Shown: positions 35,210-45,296, counted from the stretch's first letter. The stretch is DNA of 64,000 nt from Brevundimonas vesicularis (GCF_027105095.1 NZ_CP114278.1:1984001-2048000); one strand, 5' to 3'. Notes: a model not told the origin generated them from the letters alone. Numbers and translations: made by a program.

Positions 35210-37651
35210 TTAGAACTGAGTGGAGGTCGAGAAGCGGAAGGATTCCGTCTTGTCGTAATCTTCCTTGGACAGAACCTTGGAGATGTCGAAGCGGATCGGA
35301 CCCATCGGCGACTTCCAGTGGATGCTGACGCCAGCCGATGCGCGCAGCGACAGCTCATCGGCGATGTTGGTGTTCACCGTCCCGGTGGACGTCAGCTTGT
35401 AGCGGTCATCCAGCACGCCCAGCGTACCGACATCGGCGAACAGCGAGGTCTTGATGCCGTATTGCTCGGGCAGATAGTTCGGCAGGGTCAGTTCCACCGT
35501 GCCGATGGCGTAGAAGTTGCCACCCAGGGCGTCGGTCGTGGTCAGATCGCGCGGCCCCATACCGGCCGTCTCGAAGCCGCGGAAGCTGTTGCCGCCCTTG
35601 AAGAACCGGTCGTTGATGCGGATCGGATCGCCGTTCCAGCCGCTAACGTATCCGGTCGAACCCTGAACGCTGACGATCCAGTTGGGTGTGAAACCGTAGT
35701 ACCAGCTCGCATCGGCCTCAGTCTTCACATAGTTCACGTCGCCGCCCAGACCCGCGAGGTCCTGACGCAGCGACCCGGCCCAACCGCGCGTCGGACGGAT
35801 CGGATCGTTGGTGTAGTTGACCTGCAGCGTATAGCCCGCCGACGAGTTGATGAAGCTGCCGACCTGATCGCACAGGGCAGAGGAGCCTCGCCCCACGCCA
35901 TTGCAATAGCCGTCCGGCACGATGATCTCGTCGGACTTCAGGAAGTAGCGCGTGCTGAGCAGCATGTTGCCGTTCAGCGGATAGGATAAGCGCAGACCGC
36001 CGCCCGTCGAGCGATAGTCGTATGACGAATATTGGCTCAGGTCGTAGCGCGAGTGGAAGAGGTCGAAGCCGGCGCGCAGGTCGCGCCCCAGGAACTTCGG
36101 CTCGGTAAAGCGGAAGTCCACCTGCTGGCGCAGCGAGCCCCACTCCAGACGAGCCACGACGTTCTGGCCACGCCCCCGGAAGTTCCGCTCCGAGATGCCC
36201 AGATTGACCGTGAAGGAATCAACGGAGCTGAAGCCCGCGCCGACGGACAGTTCACCGGTGGGCTGTTCCTGAACGTTGACGTTGATCACCGAACGATCCG
36301 GCGCGCTGCCGCGCGTTTCCTCGACCGTCACGTCCTTGAAGAAGCCCAGGGCGCGCAGGTTGTTGCGCGAGCGCTCCATCAGGGCGCGGTTGAAGGCGTC
36401 GCCCTCGGTCAGCAGCAGTTCGCGGCGGATCACCGGGTCGATCGTGCGGGTGTTGCCGACCACATTGATGCGATCGATGTAGACCCGCTGGCCCTCGGAC
36501 ACGTTGAAGGTCACATCGACCGTGTCCGTCTCGGGATTGGCCTTATAGGTCGGATTGATCTCGACGAAGGCGTAGCCGGCCGAACCCGCCGCGAACGTCA
36601 GGGCGTCGACGGCCTGTTCGATCTTGTCGCTTTCGTACAGCTGGCCTTCCCGGATCGGCACCAGGGCCTTCAGGAAGTCGGCGTTCAGCCGGTCGTTCTG
36701 GGTGACGACCTTGATCTCACCGAAGTTGTACTTGTCGCCTTCGTTCAGCGTCAGGGTCAGCTGGAACGCCTGATCGTCCGGCTGAAGCTCGGCGACCGAG
36801 GACACCACACGGAAGTCGTAATAGCCGCGGTTGGTGTAGAATTTCCGCAGCTGCTCCTGATCGTATTCCAGGCGGTTGGGATCGTAGTTGTCGTTGTTGG
36901 AGAAGAACTTCCACCAGGTGGACTTCTCGGTGACCATCACGCCGCGCACGTCGCGATCCGAAAACGCCTCGTTGCCGAGCACGTTGATGGCGCTGATGCC
37001 GGTCTGCGGTCCTTCGTTGATCTCGAAGATCACATCGACGCGATTCTGTTCCAACTGGACCAGCTTGGGCGTCACGGTCGCAGAGATGCGGCCCTGCAGG
37101 CGATACAGCTCGACGATGGCACCGACGTCTTCCTGAACCTTGGCGCGGGTATAGATGCCGCGCGGCGCCAGGGTCACTTCCTTGGTCAGCTTGTCCTTCG
37201 ACAGCGCCTTGTTTCCCTCGAACACCACCTGGTTGATGATCGGGTTCTCGACGATCTGGACGATCAGGTCGCCGTTCTGGATGCCCAGTTGCACATCGGC
37301 GAACAGGCCCGTGCGCGACAGAGTGCGCACCGCGACGTCCAGCACCGAGGCGTCGACCGCATCACCGGGACGGATCGGCAGGTAGGACAGGACCGTCGTC
37401 TGATCGATCCGCTGCGCGCCCTGAACGATGATGCGGTTGATCGTGATCGTCTGCGGCGCAGCGATCTCGACGCGCGGTTCGGCGGCGCTCGCCGGGGCCG
37501 TCTGGGCCGGCGTTTGAGTCGGCGCAGCAGGCGTCGTCGTCGGCGCGGTCTGGGCCAGCGCGGGTGCGCCCAGCCCGGCGGCGACCGCCAGAGCCAGCAG
37601 GCTGGAGCGGGCGCTCAGTCGAACGGCGGCGCGAGAGGTCATGTCATTCAT
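35210..37651 (-). CDS. bamA: Outer membrane protein assembly factor BamA
   Basis: An 813-aa Omp85 protein that inserts beta-barrels into the outer membrane. A signal peptide (SSLLALAVAAGLGAPALAQ) and a Thr/Pro/Ala-rich linker precede five POTRA domains (from about ITINRIIVQGAQRIDQTTVLSYL to DRINVVGNTRTIDPVIRRELLL, and more). The C-terminal 16-strand barrel has the conserved RWGSL / FTEPKFLGRDL, FFKGGNSFRGFE (the RGF loop motif) and the terminal strand ending FSTSTQF with the C-terminal Phe. ATG 37651 or 37642 are both possible. It starts 29 bases after rseP. Confidence 0.96.
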   Translation of the reverse strand: MNDMTSRAAVRLSARSSLLALAVAAGLGAPALAQTAPTTTPAAPTQTPAQTAPASAAEPRVEIAAPQTITINRIIVQGAQRIDQTTVLSYLPIRPGDAVDASVLDVAVRTLSRTGLFADVQLGIQNGDLIVQIVENPIINQVVFEGNKALSKDKLTKEVTLAPRGIYTRAKVQEDVGAIVELYRLQGRISATVTPKLVQLEQNRVDVIFEINEGPQTGISAINVLGNEAFSDRDVRGVMVTEKSTWWKFFSNNDNYDPNRLEYDQEQLRKFYTNRGYYDFRVVSSVAELQPDDQAFQLTLTLNEGDKYNFGEIKVVTQNDRLNADFLKALVPIREGQLYESDKIEQAVDALTFAAGSAGYAFVEINPTYKANPETDTVDVTFNVSEGQRVYIDRINVVGNTRTIDPVIRRELLLTEGDAFNRALMERSRNNLRALGFFKDVTVEETRGSAPDRSVINVNVQEQPTGELSVGAGFSSVDSFTVNLGISERNFRGRGQNVVARLEWGSLRQQVDFRFTEPKFLGRDLRAGFDLFHSRYDLSQYSSYDYRSTGGGLRLSYPLNGNMLLSTRYFLKSDEIIVPDGYCNGVGRGSSALCDQVGSFINSSAGYTLQVNYTNDPIRPTRGWAGSLRQDLAGLGGDVNYVKTEADASWYYGFTPNWIVSVQGSTGYVSGWNGDPIRINDRFFKGGNSFRGFETAGMGPRDLTTTDALGGNFYAIGTVELTLPNYLPEQYGIKTSLFADVGTLGVLDDRYKLTSTGTVNTNIADELSLRASAGVSIHWKSPMGPIRFDISKVLSKEDYDKTESFRFSTSTQF

Positions 37652-37680
37652 TCGGGAAACCGTCGGGGGCTGGCGTCGGC

Positions 37681-38898
37681 TCACGAGACGAGCCCGCCGA
37701 GGAATTGGAAGATATTGAGCTTCTGTAGGTCGTTCCACGTTGCGAACAACATAAATCCCGCCAAAAGCGCAAGGCCTGCACGATAGCCCATCTCCTGGAA
37801 CCGCGCCGACACAGGCTGTTTCGCCACAGCCTCATAGCCGTAGAAAAGCAGATGTCCGCCGTCGAGGACCGGAATGGGAAGCAGATTTAGAAAGCCGATT
37901 CCGATCGAAAGTATGGCGGCCAAGGTTGTCAGCGTCAGGATAAGGTTGATCGCCATGGCGCCAGGCGCTGGATTGGCTTCGACCGCAGCCGTCGTCAGCG
38001 AGCCCGTCGCCTTGGCCATGCCCAGCGGACCGCTGAACTGATCGCCCGACTCGCGGCCCGTCGCCAGGCGTCCGAGGTAGGTCAGGGTCGAGCCGATGAC
38101 GTCGGCCGTTTGGCGCGCTCCCTCGGCGACAGCCTCGACGGGGCCATAGCGCACGTGGCGGACATCGCCGGCCGACGAGCCCAGCCCCAGACCGATGCGG
38201 CCGACCTTGACGCGTCCGGCGATGGGGTCGTTTTCCTCGCGACGTTCCGGCGTCGCGACCAGCTCGACAGGACGCCCGGCGCGCTCGACCGTGAAACGTA
38301 CGGGATCGCCGGTCGATAGCATGACGGTGCGGGTGACCGCGCTTCCGTCCTTGATGGCCTTGCCGTTCACCTCGGTGATCAGGTCGCCGACCTGGAAACC
38401 GGCGGCGGCGGCTGGCGATCCCGCCTGGACCTGAGCAACACGCGCGGGGCGCAGAGACACGCCGACGGCCATGAAGACGACGGCGAAGATGGTGATGGCC
38501 AAGATGAAGTTCGCGACGGGCCCGGCCGCGACGATCAGGGCGCGCTGCCAAACCGGCTTGAAGTGGAAATAATCACGCTCGGCGCCCGGTCCACGCTCGG
38601 CGACCACGCGGCTGCGCAGTTCGTCCAGTCCGGCCCGGTCGGGCACGCTGGACGCATCCAGATCGCCCGAGAACTTCACATAGCCGCCCAGCGGCAGCCA
38701 GCCGAGACGCCATTCGATGCCGTGACGATCTGTGCGGCTGGCCACGGCCTTGCCGAAGCCGACCGCGAACCGATCCACCTTCACGCCAAAGGCGCGCGCG
38801 ACGAGGAAGTGACCCAGTTCGTGGATGGTGACGATGAAGGTCAGCACCAGCAGGAACGAGGCGATGGAGATCAGGACCTGACCCAGGACGCCCAGCAT
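37681..38898 (-). CDS. rseP: RIP metalloprotease RseP (site-2 protease)
   Basis: A 405-aa intramembrane zinc protease. Metal ligands are H26 and H30 with catalytic E27 in TIHELGHFLVARAFGVKVDRFAVGFGK; the third ligand is the Asp in LPIPVLDGGHLLFYGYEA. One PDZ domain follows PVANFILAITIFAVVFMAVGV (SLRPARVAQVQAGSPAAAAGFQVGDLITEVNGK). Relatives cleave anti-sigma factors and remnant signal peptides. It lies between dxr and bamA in the envelope cluster. Confidence 0.95.
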   Translation of the reverse strand: MLGVLGQVLISIASFLLVLTFIVTIHELGHFLVARAFGVKVDRFAVGFGKAVASRTDRHGIEWRLGWLPLGGYVKFSGDLDASSVPDRAGLDELRSRVVAERGPGAERDYFHFKPVWQRALIVAAGPVANFILAITIFAVVFMAVGVSLRPARVAQVQAGSPAAAAGFQVGDLITEVNGKAIKDGSAVTRTVMLSTGDPVRFTVERAGRPVELVATPERREENDPIAGRVKVGRIGLGLGSSAGDVRHVRYGPVEAVAEGARQTADVIGSTLTYLGRLATGRESGDQFSGPLGMAKATGSLTTAAVEANPAPGAMAINLILTLTTLAAILSIGIGFLNLLPIPVLDGGHLLFYGYEAVAKQPVSARFQEMGYRAGLALLAGFMLFATWNDLQKLNIFQFLGGLVS

Positions 38899-38925
38899 TC
38901 GAAAATCGTCTCCCCTGGCCTGCTG

Positions 38926-40122
38926 TCAGGCCGCATTCGCAAGGCTGGCGACGACGCTCTCGGCCATTCGACGCGTCTCGGCGTCGACCGAAAGGGCCGC
39001 GCCGCAGGCGTCTCCAGAACCGAAAGCCATCCCCGCTTTCGTCGCACGCTCAAGGGTTTCGGCGACGACTGCGGCAATATTGAGAAACGCCAGCTTGCGG
39101 TCAAGGAAGGCGAAGGCGGCGACCTCGTTGGCGGCGTTGAACACGGCGGGCGTAGCGCCGCCCGCCTTCAGGGCCTGACGCGCCAGATCGAGGGCGGGGA
39201 AGCGTGTCAGATCGGGCGCTTCGAACGTCAGCCGACCCAGCGCAGCCAGATCCAACTTGGGCGCCGGCCACGCGATCCGGTCCGGCCAGGCCAAGGCGCA
39301 GGCGATCGGCGTGCGCATATCCGGCGGTCCCATCTGGGCCAGCGTCGAACCATCCACATATTCCACAAGGCTGTGGATGATCGATTCGGGGTGCACCACG
39401 ACGTCGATCCGATCCTGCGGCATATCGAACAGATAAGCCGCCTCGATCATCTCCAGGCCCTTGTTGGCCATGGTGGCGCTGTCGACTGAAATCTTGGCGC
39501 CCATGCTCCAGTTAGGGTGGGCGACGGCCTGTTCCGGCGTGATGGCGACCATCTGCTCGCGCGGCGTGTTGCGAAAAGGCCCGCCCGATGCGGTGAGGAT
39601 CAGCTTGGCCACCCGCTCAGGCGCTTCGGCCGGAAACACCTGGAAGATGGCGGAGTGCTCGGAATCGACGGGGATCAAGCGCCCCCCTGCCCGGTTAACC
39701 CGCTCGATCAGGGCGGGGCCGCAGCAGACCAGGCTTTCCTTGTTGGCCAGCGCCAGGGTCGCGCCCGTTCCCGCCGCCGCCCAGGCGGACTTCAAACCCG
39801 CCGCTCCGACGATGGACGCCATGATCCAGTCGGCAGGTCGCGTCGCCGCCTCAACGACGGCGGCGTCGCCGGCGGCGGCAGCGACGTCCGTGCCGGACAA
39901 GGCGTCGCGCAGTTCGTCCAATCGCGCCGGATCCGCCGTCACGGCCAGCTTGGGCCGCCAACGTTTGGCCTGCTCTGCCAGTTTGGCGATATTGGCGCCG
40001 CCCGTCAGGGCCTCAACCTCGAACGCGCCTGTGCCCGTCGCCTCGGCTTGAGCCATCAGGTCCAGCGTGGAAGCGCCGACCGATCCGGTCGCGCCAAGCA
40101 CGGTGATGCGACGCCGGATCAC
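38926..40122 (-). CDS. dxr: 1-deoxy-D-xylulose-5-phosphate reductoisomerase
   Basis: A 398-aa NADPH enzyme of the MEP isoprenoid pathway. Motifs: [34 protein letters not shown], the metal/substrate region [56 protein letters not shown], and [16 protein letters not shown]. The GTG at 40122 ([13 protein letters not shown]) overlaps the cdsA stop as GTGA and fits the family N-terminus; the much longer open frame upstream is cdsA shadow. It supplies isoprenoid precursors for uppS two genes upstream. Confidence 0.95.
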   Translation of the reverse strand: MIRRRITVLGATGSVGASTLDLMAQAEATGTGAFEVEALTGGANIAKLAEQAKRWRPKLAVTADPARLDELRDALSGTDVAAAAGDAAVVEAATRPADWIMASIVGAAGLKSAWAAAGTGATLALANKESLVCCGPALIERVNRAGGRLIPVDSEHSAIFQVFPAEAPERVAKLILTASGGPFRNTPREQMVAITPEQAVAHPNWSMGAKISVDSATMANKGLEMIEAAYLFDMPQDRIDVVVHPESIIHSLVEYVDGSTLAQMGPPDMRTPIACALAWPDRIAWPAPKLDLAALGRLTFEAPDLTRFPALDLARQALKAGGATPAVFNAANEVAAFAFLDRKLAFLNIAAVVAETLERATKAGMAFGSGDACGAALSVDAETRRMAESVVASLANAA

Positions 40123-40937
40123 GCCCCACGCTCCAGCATCAGGACGATCAGTCGGCCCGCCGCGACGACGACGACCGCGAACATCAAACCATCGACGCGG
40201 TCCAGCAGGCCGCCGTGGCCGGGAATGGTGTTGCCCGCATCCTTGACCCCGAACCGTCGCTTCAGCGCCGATTCCCACAGATCGCCCGCCATGGTTGCCA
40301 AAGCTCCCGCAAAGCCCAGCACCGCTCCCCAGACGACGCTCAAGGCGCCCATATTGACCCAGGCCGTCATGACGGCGCCCGCAACCGCGCCGGCCGCAAC
40401 GCCTCCAATGAACCCGGACCAGGTCTTGTTCGGCGAGAAGCGCGGCCACAGCTTGGGTCCGCCAAAGGTGGATCCTGCCAGGTAGGCCACGATGTCGGCC
40501 GACCAGGCGACGGCGAAGACGAGCACGGTCCAGTGCAGACCGATCAAACTGTCGACGTCGCGCAGCCAAATCAGCAGGACCGAAGGCCAGCCGAGATAGA
40601 GCACGCCGTAGGCGGCATCCAGCGCCTCCTGCCCTCGACTACGGGCATAGACCCCGGCCGCGACCGCGCCGAACACCAGCATGATGAAGGCGACGGACAT
40701 GGCGCCGAAATGGGCGCTGATCACCGCCGCCACGACGCCGAAGCTGACCGCTCCGCCCATGACGCGGCGCGCATGGGGCGCACTCATCGCCGCCCATTCG
40801 AACGCCAGGACGACGCTGGCGACGATCATCAGCGCCAGGAACCACACGCCGCCGCCCCACGTCGCAGCGACGGCGGCGGGCGCCAGCACGACGGCGGACG
40901 CAGCCCTGAGGGCGATATCCCGACCCTTGACCGCCAT
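40119..40937 (-). CDS. cdsA: Phosphatidate cytidylyltransferase
   Basis: A 272-aa integral membrane enzyme making CDP-diacylglycerol from CTP and phosphatidate. Several hydrophobic helices and the family signature near the C-terminus, [36 protein letters not shown], as well as [12 protein letters not shown], are clear. It shares single-base junctions with uppS upstream (start and stop meet at 40937) and GTGA with dxr downstream, so translation is coupled. Confidence 0.95.
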   Translation of the reverse strand: MAVKGRDIALRAASAVVLAPAAVAATWGGGVWFLALMIVASVVLAFEWAAMSAPHARRVMGGAVSFGVVAAVISAHFGAMSVAFIMLVFGAVAAGVYARSRGQEALDAAYGVLYLGWPSVLLIWLRDVDSLIGLHWTVLVFAVAWSADIVAYLAGSTFGGPKLWPRFSPNKTWSGFIGGVAAGAVAGAVMTAWVNMGALSVVWGAVLGFAGALATMAGDLWESALKRRFGVKDAGNTIPGHGGLLDRVDGLMFAVVVVAAGRLIVLMLERGA

Positions 40938-41710
40938 CAGGCCGTCGCGCGCTCAGGCGCGATCACGCGTCCGCCGAAACGACGATCGCGCTGACCAAAG
41001 GCCGAGATTGCCTCAGCCAGCGCCTTGGGGCCATAGTCGGGCCACAGAATGTCCTGGAAAACGAGCTCGGCGTAGGCGGCCTCCCACAACAGGAAGTTCG
41101 ACAGCCGCTGCTCGCCCGACGTCCGCACGATCAGGTCAAGCGGCGGCGAGCCCGCCGTGGCCAGGCCTGAGGTCAGGATCGCTTCGTTGAAAGGCTCGAC
41201 CGTCTCGCCCGCCAGCACCCGCTCCATATGGCGACGCGCCGCGTCCACCAAATCCGCGCGACCGCCGTAGTTGAAGGCGACCTGCAAGAGGAACCGGTCG
41301 TTATGGGCAGTCTGTGCCTCGGCCCTTTCGATGATGGCGGCGATGTCTGCTGGCAGTCCTTCGCGTCGTCCCAGGATCTTCAGCCGGACGCCGGCCTTGG
41401 TCAAGCGGGCCAGATCGCTGGCGACGTAGGAGCGCACCAGCCCCATCAGGTCCGACACCTCGTCCTCGGGACGGCTCCAGTTCTCGGTCGAGAAGCCGAA
41501 CACCGTCAGGCAATCGATGCCCAGATCCGGCGCCGCCTGGATCGTGCGCTTCAGCGCCTGGACGCCTTCGCGGTGGCCAAGGGCGCGCGGCAGGCCCCGG
41601 GCCTTCGCCCAGCGTCCATTGCCATCCATGATGATGGCGACGTGGCGCGGGCCGTCCTGACCCTGCTTGTCTGGGCTTTGGCCTGAAGGCGCGGCGCGGT
41701 CTGCCGTCAT
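40937..41710 (-). CDS. uppS: Isoprenyl transferase (undecaprenyl diphosphate synthase)
   Basis: A 257-aa cis-prenyltransferase that makes the C55 lipid carrier for peptidoglycan and LPS. The catalytic Asp is D29 in HVAIIMDGNGRWAKARGLPRALGHREG; other landmarks are TVFGFSTENWSRP, LLQVAFNYGGRADLVDAAR and IRTSGEQRLSNFLLWEAAYAELVF. It has about 20 extra hydrophilic residues at the N-terminus. Neighbours frr (37 bases upstream) and cdsA complete the standard block. Confidence 0.95.
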   Translation of the reverse strand: MTADRAAPSGQSPDKQGQDGPRHVAIIMDGNGRWAKARGLPRALGHREGVQALKRTIQAAPDLGIDCLTVFGFSTENWSRPEDEVSDLMGLVRSYVASDLARLTKAGVRLKILGRREGLPADIAAIIERAEAQTAHNDRFLLQVAFNYGGRADLVDAARRHMERVLAGETVEPFNEAILTSGLATAGSPPLDLIVRTSGEQRLSNFLLWEAAYAELVFQDILWPDYGPKALAEAISAFGQRDRRFGGRVIAPERATA

Positions 41711-41747
41711 CTGTCGTGCGATCCCTTCCGGACCCAGCCGTTTCGCC

Positions 41748-42305
41748 TCAGACCTGCATGATCTCTTGTTCCTTGGTCTTCAAGGTCTCGTCGATGCGCT
41801 TGATGGCCGCGTCGGTGTCCTTCTGGACCTCGGTCTCCATCTTCTTTTGCTCGTCCTGGCTGATCTCGCCGGCCTTCTCGGCCTTCTTCAGGTCGTCGTT
41901 GGCGTCGCGGCGGACGTTGCGAACCGAGATTTTCTGCTGCTCGGCATATTTGCCGGCCAGCTTGACCAGGTCCTTGCGGCGTTCCTCGGTCAGGGGCGGC
42001 ACCGGAATGCGCAGGGTCTGGCCGTCCACGATCGGATTCAGGCCCAGATTGGCGTTGCGGATCGCCTTTTCGACGGCGACCACCATGCCCTTGTCCCAGA
42101 CGCTGACGCTGATCATGCGCGGCTCGGGCACGCTGATGGCGGCGACGGCGGTCAGGGGCGAGGCCGAGCCGTAGGCTTCGACCCGCACGGGCTCCAACAG
42201 GCCGGCGTTGGCGCGACCGGTGCGCAGACCGCTGAACTCTTCCTTCAGAGCGGCGACGGAGCGATCCATGCGGTCGCGATAGGTCTTGAGGTCAGGCTTT
42301 GCCAT
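41748..42305 (-). CDS. frr: Ribosome recycling factor
   Basis: A 185-aa factor that splits post-termination ribosomes with EF-G. The sequence shows the canonical N-terminus [41 protein letters not shown] and the C-terminal helix [35 protein letters not shown]. Length equals the E. coli protein. It lies between pyrH (41 bases) and uppS (37 bases) in the conserved order. Confidence 0.97.
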   Translation of the reverse strand: MAKPDLKTYRDRMDRSVAALKEEFSGLRTGRANAGLLEPVRVEAYGSASPLTAVAAISVPEPRMISVSVWDKGMVVAVEKAIRNANLGLNPIVDGQTLRIPVPPLTEERRKDLVKLAGKYAEQQKISVRNVRRDANDDLKKAEKAGEISQDEQKKMETEVQKDTDAAIKRIDETLKTKEQEIMQV

Positions 42306-42345
42306 GGTCTTTGGTCTCTCTTGTCTTTCCTGGTCAGGCGAACGT

Positions 42346-43080
42346 TCAGGCGACGTCCTGAATGACCGTGAACGTGCCTTCGCCAGTCAGGGTCCGGCGC
42401 AGCGAATTGTCTTCCCGAATTGAGAAGACCACGATCGGTATGCCCGTGTCGCGCATCATGGCGATGGCCGAGGCGTCCATGACCCGCAGATCCTTAGCCA
42501 GCACATCCTGATAGGACAGCGTCTCATACCGCGTCGCGTCGGGATCCTTTTTCGGGTCGGCGGTATAGACCCCGTCCACGCTGGTGCCTTTCAGCAGGGC
42601 GTCGCAGCCCATTTCCGCCGCCCGCAGCGCCGCACCCGAGTCCGTGGTGAAGAACGGTGCGCCCACGCCGGCGGCGAAGATCACGACCCGGCCCTTTTCC
42701 AGATGACGCAGGGCGCGACGGCGAATGTAGGGTTCCGCAATGGCCGCCATCGGAATCGCGCTCTGCACGCGGGTCGAGACGCCGATCTTCTCCAGCGCCG
42801 ACTGCATGGCCAGGGCGTTCATGATGGTCGCCAGCATGCCCATATAATCGGCCTGTGCGCGCTCCATGCCGGCCGCCGCCTTGGACAAACCGCGGAAGAT
42901 GTTGCCGCCGCCGATGACGAGACAGATTTCGACGCCCTCGGCCGCGACGTCCGCGACCGCTTTCGCGACCGTATCCACCGTCTTCATGTCGACGCCGAAC
43001 GACTGGTCGCCCATCAGCACCTCGCCCGACACCTTCAGCAGGACGCGTTTGTAGCGGAAGGTCGAGGGGGCGTCGGGCAT
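42346..43080 (-). CDS. pyrH: UMP kinase
   Basis: A 244-aa bacterial UMP kinase of the amino-acid kinase fold (UMP + ATP to UDP + ADP). Motifs: [86 protein letters not shown] and VVFSIRED. No clear Shine-Dalgarno is seen before the ATG at 43080. A terminator sits in the 126-bp gap behind tsf, so pyrH onward may be transcribed separately. Confidence 0.96.
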   Translation of the reverse strand: MPDAPSTFRYKRVLLKVSGEVLMGDQSFGVDMKTVDTVAKAVADVAAEGVEICLVIGGGNIFRGLSKAAAGMERAQADYMGMLATIMNALAMQSALEKIGVSTRVQSAIPMAAIAEPYIRRRALRHLEKGRVVIFAAGVGAPFFTTDSGAALRAAEMGCDALLKGTSVDGVYTADPKKDPDATRYETLSYQDVLAKDLRVMDASAIAMMRDTGIPIVVFSIREDNSLRRTLTGEGTFTVIQDVA

Positions 43081-43177
43081 GCGGGAAGGTCCGTTGACTG
43101 CGGCGCCATTGAATCAGGCGGCTTCTTATAGACGAAAGGCGCGCCGGCCATCAAAGCCGAACGCGCCCTTCTGATAC

Positions 43178-43197
43178 AAAACCCTCACGAATGAGGG
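43178..43197 (-). terminator. Rho-independent terminator after tsf
   Basis: On the minus strand, CCCTCA-TTCG-TGAGGG (6-bp stem, TTCG tetraloop) followed by TTTTG, starting 9 bases after the tsf stop. A second, imperfect hairpin (43137-43170, AAGGGCGCG/CGCGCCTT) lies just downstream. Confidence 0.75.
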
Positions 43198-43206
43198 GAA
43201 TGTTTT

Positions 43207-44148
43207 TTAGTTGCCGCCCATCATGGAGGCGACTTCCGACGCGAAGTCGGGGCCTTCGACCTTCTCGACGCCTTCACCCAGCGCCAGGCGGACGAAGCCG
43301 GCCAGGTGCAGGTTGGAGGAGCCCAGTTCCTTGGCCGAGTTGGCGACCAGTTGTTCGATGGTCACGTCCGGATCCATGACGAACGGCTGCTTGGACAGCA
43401 CCACGTCCTTCTGGAACTTGTTGATCTGACCTTCCACGATCTTTTCGATCATGGCTTCCGGGCGGCCTTCTTCCTTGGCCTTTTCGATCAGAACGGCGCG
43501 TTCCTTCTCGATGGCGGCGGGGTCCAGGTCGTCGGTGTTCAGCGACAGCGGCGCGGTGGCGGCGACGTGCATTGCGATCTTGCGGCCCAGTTCGCGAAGC
43601 GCGGTCTTGTCGCCCTCGCCTTCAAGAGCCACCAGCACGCCGATGCGGCCGACGCCCGGCGAAACCGCGTTGTGGACGTAGGTCGAGACGACACCTTCCG
43701 AAACCGACAGGCGGGCGGCGCGGCGCAGCTGCATGTTCTCGCCGATCGTGGCGATCATGTTGGTCACTTCGTCCTGGACCGTCTTGCCGGCTTCCAGTTC
43801 GGCGCCGTGCAGGGCCTCGACCGAGTGGTGCTCCAGACCCAGCTGAGCGAACGACTTGGCGGCGTTCTGGAACAGCTCGTTACGGGCCACGAAGTCGGTT
43901 TCGGCGTTGAACTCGATGGCGGCGGCGACTTCGCCCTTGCCGTCTTCCTTCGACGCGACGGCGACCAGACCTTCAGCGGCGACGCGGTCGGCCTTCTTGG
44001 CGGCCTTGGACAGGCCCTTAGCGCGCAGCCAGTCGATTGCTGCTTCGATGTTGCCGTCGTTTTCGACCAGCGCCTTCTTGCAGTCCATCATGCCGACGCC
44101 CGAACGCTCGCGAAGCTCCTTCACGAGGGCGGCAGTGATCTCGGCCAT
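43207..44148 (-). CDS. tsf: Elongation factor Ts
   Basis: A 313-aa nucleotide exchange factor for EF-Tu. The N-terminal UBA-like domain ([38 protein letters not shown]) and the core domain ([58 protein letters not shown]) are intact. A strong AAGGAG precedes the ATG. It follows rpsB after 111 bases containing two hairpins and is followed by a terminator. Confidence 0.97.
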   Translation of the reverse strand: MAEITAALVKELRERSGVGMMDCKKALVENDGNIEAAIDWLRAKGLSKAAKKADRVAAEGLVAVASKEDGKGEVAAAIEFNAETDFVARNELFQNAAKSFAQLGLEHHSVEALHGAELEAGKTVQDEVTNMIATIGENMQLRRAARLSVSEGVVSTYVHNAVSPGVGRIGVLVALEGEGDKTALRELGRKIAMHVAATAPLSLNTDDLDPAAIEKERAVLIEKAKEEGRPEAMIEKIVEGQINKFQKDVVLSKQPFVMDPDVTIEQLVANSAKELGSSNLHLAGFVRLALGEGVEKVEGPDFASEVASMMGGN

Positions 44149-44180
44149 GTTCTTCTCCTTGGGGGATTTCGTATGTGGGA

Positions 44181-44207
44181 ACGGCCGGACTGATTTAGCC
44201 CGGCCGT
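44181..44207 (-). other. rpsB-tsf intercistronic hairpin 2
   Basis: ACGGCCGG / CCGGCCGT, 8-bp stem with an 11-nt loop, no T-run. It lies 25-30 bases upstream of the tsf Shine-Dalgarno and may stabilise or attenuate the rpsB-tsf message. Confidence 0.4.
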
Positions 44208-44221
44208 GTGTCAGTTCGTCA

Positions 44222-44249
44222 GGCGGCGCTCAAGAACGCGAACGCCGCC
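44222..44249 (-). other. rpsB-tsf intercistronic hairpin 1
   Basis: GGCGGCG / CGCCGCC, 7-bp stem with a 14-nt loop, beginning 10 bases after the rpsB stop. No T-run, so partial attenuation or 3'-end protection rather than full termination. Confidence 0.4.
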
Positions 44250-44259
44250 CGGCGGGCGA

Positions 44260-45123
44260 TCAGCCCTCGGCCTTCTCGATTTCGGCAGCCGGCTCAGCAG
44301 CGGCTTCCAGTTCGGCAGCGGCGCCTTCCGTGCCGGCCGGCACGGCTTCGGCTTCAGCCTTGGGGGCCGAGGCTTCACGCAGCATCGGCTCGACCGGAGC
44401 TTCCGAAGCGCCCAGGTCGATGCCCGAGGCCGAAGCGCCGGCGGCCAGACCGTCCAGGACGGCGTCGGCGATCAGGTCGCAGTAGGTCTGGATGGCGCGG
44501 GCGGCGTCGTCGTTGCCGGGGACCGGATAGGTGATGCCGTCCGGGTCCGAGTTGGTGTCCAGGATGGCGATGATCGGGATGTTCAGCTTGCGGGCTTCCT
44601 GGATCGCGATCGCTTCCTTGTTGGTGTCGATCACGAACATGATGTCCGGGATCGAACCCATGTCCTTGATGCCGCCCAGCGACAATTCAAGCTTGTCCTT
44701 CTCGCGCTGCAGGTTCAGCAGCTCTTTCTTGACGCGGCCTTCGCCGCCGTTTTCCAGAATGCCTTCCAGCTCACGCAGACGAGCGATCGAGCCCGACACG
44801 GTGCGCCAGTTGGTCAGCGTGCCGCCGAGCCAACGGTTGTTCATGTAGTACTGGGCGCAGCGCTTGGCGGCTTCGGCGACCGGCTCTGCGGCCTGGCGCT
44901 TGGTGCCGACGAACAGAACGCGACCGCCCTTGGCGGCGACTTCACGCACGGCCACCAGAGCCTGGTGGAACAGCGGCATCGTCTGCGACAGGTCGATGAT
45001 GTGGATGTTCGAGCGCGAGCCGAAGATGTAGCGGTCCATCTTCGGGTTCCAGCGGTGCGTCTGGTGGCCGAAGTGGGCGCCTGCTTCAAGCAGGGTGCGC
45101 ATCGAGAATTCAGGCAGAGCCAT
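44260..45123 (-). CDS. rpsB: 30S ribosomal protein S2
   Basis: A 287-aa ribosomal protein. The S2 core runs from [30 protein letters not shown] through [15 protein letters not shown] and [49 protein letters not shown] to about residue 229. The remaining 58 residues are an Ala/Glu/Pro-rich low-complexity tail ([29 protein letters not shown]...), longer than E. coli S2 (241 aa). AAAGGA precedes the ATG. A 118-base structured leader and promoter lie upstream. Confidence 0.97.
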   Translation of the reverse strand: MALPEFSMRTLLEAGAHFGHQTHRWNPKMDRYIFGSRSNIHIIDLSQTMPLFHQALVAVREVAAKGGRVLFVGTKRQAAEPVAEAAKRCAQYYMNNRWLGGTLTNWRTVSGSIARLRELEGILENGGEGRVKKELLNLQREKDKLELSLGGIKDMGSIPDIMFVIDTNKEAIAIQEARKLNIPIIAILDTNSDPDGITYPVPGNDDAARAIQTYCDLIADAVLDGLAAGASASGIDLGASEAPVEPMLREASAPKAEAEAVPAGTEGAAAELEAAAEPAAEIEKAEG

Positions 45124-45248
45124 GATCGTTCAGTCCTTTTTCCGATCAAACGTGGCGCGGGGGATTAAAGGTCTGAAGACCCTCGGAATGGTGCGGATCG
45201 GGATGTCTCCCCGAAGCGCGCCTCTCCCGCGTTGCGAAATGCGGGGGC
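45124..45248 (-). promoter_or_regulatory. Structured 5' leader of rpsB (candidate autoregulatory element)
   Basis: Between the predicted promoter and the rpsB ATG lie about 120 bases with several inverted repeats on the minus strand: CCCGC...GCGGG (about 45228-45245), GGGGAGACATCCCG-type (about 45203-45215), and GGTCTTCAGACC (45170-45181). S2 represses its own operon through the leader in other bacteria; whether this leader does so is inference. Confidence 0.4.
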
Positions 45249-45277
45249 CATGTAGGCCGGATGGGCCGCAATAGCAA
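45249..45277 (-). promoter_or_regulatory. Putative rpsB promoter
   Basis: On the minus strand TTGCTA (45277-45272) and TACATG (45254-45249) with 17-bp spacing, placing transcription start near 45242. Confidence 0.5.
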
Positions 45278-45296
45278 GCGCAGCCGTTCAAATGCG

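Noticed and set aside
36032..37786. 584-aa plus-strand ORF opposite bamA
   Set aside because: Antisense shadow; BamA on the minus strand has signal peptide, POTRA domains and terminal Phe.
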